Part shown: positions 60,901-64,000 of the stretch, in pieces
How the letters are laid out: each line of letters opens with the position of its first letter
Numbering within the stretch: position 1 is the first letter of the stretch
Origin: Kudoa neothunni
Lineage: Eukaryota > Cnidaria
Reading direction: 5' to 3'
Assembly: GCA_964304625.1 (NCBI GenBank)
Contig: OZ199840.1
Coordinates: 1 to 64,000, forward strand
DNA: 64,000 bases
The notes under the pieces: model-generated
Told to the model about the DNA's origin: nothing
Seen by the model: the letters and a program-made list of their open reading frames with translations, nothing else
The model's database searches: none
Program-made: the position numbers and the translations under genes

Positions 60901-63421
60901 GTCTATTTGGCAATTTGTAATTATAGCATCACTCACAACAACTAACCATGAATAATTTTTTCGAGTTCATTCCCCAAATTATCCATTAACAGCACGTAAA
61001 AATCTCCTTGGTCGAACATAAAATAATGTTTCAACGATCTAATATATTAATTTTTTAAGTCATACATTAGTTACATTTAAATTTATGTGACTATTGGCTT
61101 GTATGTTTAAAATTTTTCTACTTATTTTTATTGTATTTACCTTATTTATTATCACTCCTACTTAATTAATTAAAATTAATTTTTTTAAATATATGTTGAG
61201 ATGAATAAATTCCTCGTATTTTAATATTTTAGCCGCCATCCGATGATTAACCTTCGAAATAGAGTGGGGTAGATTTCTACCCCAAGTGAATTTTGCCAAC
61301 AATACTATAGTGTATAAATGGAACATAACTCCTCTAAATTGTTCGTAATCTTTTATCGTTACGAAAACTTTCAGAATAATGAGTTGAAATTTTTTTTATC
61401 ACATATCAAAAAAGTTAATGTAAAAACACCTCTCAAATAAAATTATTTAAAATATTAATACATGCGATTTTTAATAATTTAAGAAAATTCTATCGAGTAA
61501 ATAATGAATAAATAACGAAACACCATACACGCGATGCCAACACGCATGCGCTCATAGATTAAGCATGTTGTTCTCTCATTATTTTTACACCAGTTATCCA
61601 ATATACGACGACTTTTTATCAGTTTGCTTATTTCTACATAGTAGAAATAAACATCCCAAAACACATGTGAAAATTGTAAATCAATATTCCTAATTTGGTA
61701 TTATGGAGAACATTAAAAAGAGATATAGTATAATTGTTCAACCTTTTGACAAGTTTTGTGTTTTAGAAAGAAATTGAAAATGTATATAATAACTTATTTG
61801 TGAAATAAGCACTGTTTTCCATCATTTTATGTTTATGCGCAGTTTTACATTGCGACGTTTAAAATAAGAAACATTAATTGTCAGCTGTTATAAATCTTGA
61901 ATTAAATGTTAAAACTAAAAAATCGCGTAAATACACCTATTAATACAATCATACTCCCTGGAAATGTAACAAACATTATATGCGCGCATGCGTACATATA
62001 ATATAACTTCAATAATTTGTTATTTATTCGAAAGTTCCGCATCATTTGTCAATAAATGTTAACTTTTATTTGGAAGGTGTAAAAATTTCAGCTACTTAAA
62101 AAATAAATACATCGGATGCTACATGGAATGAGTTAGAGTTTTTTTAACGAAATAGACATTTATCGGCAAAATGGTAGTTTAAATAGGGAAGTTCGATCAA
62201 ATATACTTCGAAAACTTAGTCAAGCATACTTAATTTTAAGTCTCCACGAGCTCACCTATGCATTAAAAGCTGTTTTAATTCTGTTAAACTTTGAATTTCA
62301 CATATATTCATAAAATTTATCTTTCTTCTTTTAATTAAATTTTTAAAAATAATATTTAATTTTAATCCTTTTTTGGATGTTTTAAATCCGCCGTAAAGAA
62401 GCAGATGTAATATCGCATTTTCTTTAAGAATTCTTGTCGTATCGCTCGATTTAGCGCTTATTTGTTTGAAGTGATTAAAATGTCATCACTTCAAAGTATA
62501 ACGTTTGGCGAACTTAACGACTTCTGGAAAATTTAAACGCATTAGATGAAAGTTCAACGGATAAATTGAGTAATGAGCATATTTATTCAAAAATTCATAG
62601 TGATAAAATTGATATTTGTAATCCCTGGCTCCAGGAGTCCACGGTGATCCGCAGAGGGTTAATTAGATTCTAAAATTACAATTCAAAGTTTATATATTCG
62701 ATACAATACTTAATAATCGAGGAAAATCAATTCAATCAGATAAAAATGATTTCAAATTATAAATTTAATTTTAAAAAATATTAAGCCAACAAAATTAAAA
62801 CTCTACAAAGTTTAGCAAATAAAAAGAATATTTTTTCAAATTTATAACGACCACTTTATACATACAGTATGTTTAATAAACATTCACGCACGCGCGAAAA
62901 TCTCGATATAGATAATACTTATGAAATTTAATCAGAAATAACGCAATAATTTTTGTAATCCATTAAGTAATTGTGATTAATAAAAACTTAATATTTAAAA
63001 AATGTGAATTTTACGAATATTTATCTTCAAATTAACTGCAAACAATTTAAGCCAATAGTCAAACTTGAACAAATTAACCTCAAATATGGCAATAATTTCT
63101 TCTCTTGGACCAACAACTGCAACAAACACGCACTAGCTTGATTGTGTGCATTTTCCACAATCGCCATGCAGGAACTGTATTCCTTGGTGAGTTGAATGGG
63201 TGAATTTGCATTTGTTTCACAGTCGAAATTTTTATCTACGCAATATTGTTCATATCAACGCGCCAATCAAAATAACCAACCAAACTGTCTTATAACGTTT
63301 ATATATTTTCCTGTGGATAGTATTTTATCTGCAATCTATCAAACAACAATAATTTAAATTAAATCAAATTAAATCAAATTAAATAATTAAATTAAATCCA
63401 AGTGGACTTATGTAAAGATAA

Positions 63422-63459
<38 letters not shown>

Positions 63460-64000
63460 GTTGAAGAAAGGATGGCGTTTTAGCCGAAGACAACACGTAT
63501 TTCTTCTCCCAAAACACATCATTCAACTCATCTTCGACATTATTCACAGTGACATCATTACTCTCAACCATAAACTTTTGTTAATATTAATTTTAGCGAG
63601 TTAAAAATTTAAAGACCTCATCATAGGGATCATAGATTAATCCTTCGTGTATCCACTTTTGAAGAGATTCAAAAAATGGTGCGCACGCTTTATCAAGTAA
63701 ATAAGTGAACAGTTCATTCGATATCCCCGCGCTATAATTATTAATGTGATTACACGCGTGAAATCATGTGCGCGACGTTTACCACTGAGAAAGTTGATAG
63801 GATTCGTAAAGAATATCGATCACTTTTTGAGCGGTTAAAGCTCCCTATTATATATTCAAAATGTCGCGCGCGCACACATTTGAATTTATACTTTGGACAA
63901 TTGTTTACATAACCGTTCCAGTGGTTGCAATTGATTAATGCAGCTGTGCGCATGTGTGGCCAAACATTGCAGCGTTAGTTGTTTCTAATTATGCTTTGCT
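57948..64000 (-). CDS. tubgcp2: gamma-tubulin complex component 2 (GCP2), 5'-partial, 13 exons visible
   Basis: Minus-strand exons: 64000-63892 (partial), 63844-63783, 63731-63617, 63574-63458, 63335-63281, 63235-63079, 61038-60947, 60902-60815, 60765-60514, 60470-60414, 60360-60231, 58387-58295, 58247-57948. About 541 residues are visible, the C-terminal 60% of a protein usually near 900. GCP2 pairs with GCP3 and gamma-tubulin to form the small complex that nucleates microtubules at centrosomes and spindle poles. Diagnostic blocks: KWIHEGLIYDPYDEFMV, PSFLQPIADKILSTGKYINV, SLKHYFMFDQGDFYVLLMD, RLESSVEIALSL, DPHKDDLK, WPLSLVVDRKSLIKYQMLF, NKMLHFIQTFEYYLAFEVI, and a C-terminal LASRIDQNGFY. All cover the GRIP1/GRIP2 region. 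Nine introns are 42-53 nt; three are 122, 1,843 and 2,040 nt. The N-terminal part lies beyond the window. Confidence 0.93.
58388..60230 (-). other. long intron of the GCP2 gene (1,843 nt)
   Basis: It separates the exon ending HLAN from the exon beginning VRNVDQV. It is AT-rich with no recognised insertion. A 66-codon plus-strand frame at 59,321-59,521 lies within it and is not supported as a gene. Confidence 0.8.
61039..63078 (-). other. long intron of the GCP2 gene (2,040 nt)
   Basis: It splits an arginine codon between PYL and SLKHYF. No transposon ends or coding remnants were recognised inside. Confidence 0.8.
63423..63457 (+). repeat. AT microsatellite at a GCP2 splice donor
   Basis: On the gene strand the intron starts GTATATATA..., so the donor merges into the repeat. 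This is the 122-nt intron, the only intermediate length among the 40 placed. Confidence 0.9.

Noticed and set aside
63361-63400. The short repeat ATTAAATCAA considered as a CRISPR-like or satellite array
   Set aside because: Only a few imperfect units without spacers, inside a GCP2 intron; simple AT-rich sequence.

Overview
This looks like a window from a compact, very AT-rich animal genome that carries many transposable elements. Four spliced host genes and one host pseudogene can be read. Across the four genes I placed 40 introns by hand: 37 are 37-78 nt long, and the other three are 122, 1,843 and 2,040 nt. My best guess is a myxozoan (parasitic cnidarian), because of the tiny introns, the base composition and the mix of relic elements (ZBED-type hAT, Merlin/ISXO2, Ty3/Gypsy, BEL/Pao, Helitron). 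No marker proves it. A 200-base run of N at 34,123-34,322 shows that this is a draft scaffold.

Layout. 0.5-3.2 kb: a decayed hAT transposon with its target-site duplication. 4.0-5.75 kb (minus): a seven-exon gene for a membrane protein that I read as a divergent CD39/NTPDase relative. 7.15-7.56 kb: a tRNA-derived SINE with a 13-bp duplication. 8.2-8.9 kb: an unidentified decayed coding stretch. 9.1-10.05 kb: a second hAT relic, abutting a fossil Ty3/Gypsy element (10.1-14.5 kb) into which a Merlin element inserted. 15.3-16.6 kb: a Tigger/pogo relic. 17.1-18.15 kb: a second Merlin. 18.46-22.29 kb (minus): a 1,274-residue coiled-coil membrane protein with no intron. 24.9-29.4 kb (minus): a broken Helitron. 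29.47-34.12 kb (minus): a fossil BEL/Pao element running into the gap.

34.3-38.5 kb and 47.0-51.3 kb are two copies of one 4.2-kb segment. Each carries a ten-exon gene for a secreted-then-anchored, cysteine-containing modular protein. The right-hand copy is nearly intact and the left-hand copy is a pseudogene. Between them lie relics of a Tc1/mariner element, piggyBac-like pieces and one piggyBac whose two ends are intact. After 51.3 kb come a Tigger fragment and an inverted repeat copy. The window closes with two housekeeping genes placed tail to tail: CHK1 checkpoint kinase (55.66-57.85 kb, plus) and gamma-tubulin complex component 2 (57.95 kb to beyond the window end, minus).

The most notable content is the modular surface-protein family. 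It has a signal peptide, six consecutive exons that are all symmetric phase 1-1, a repeated C-x(3-5)-C fibronectin-III-like module, a poly-serine tract that differs between copies, two micro-exons, and a small-residue transmembrane helix followed by four lysines. The coiled-coil protein and the CD39-like protein are two further candidate surface proteins. CHK1 and GCP2 are ordinary cell-cycle and centrosome genes with no evident functional link to the surface genes.
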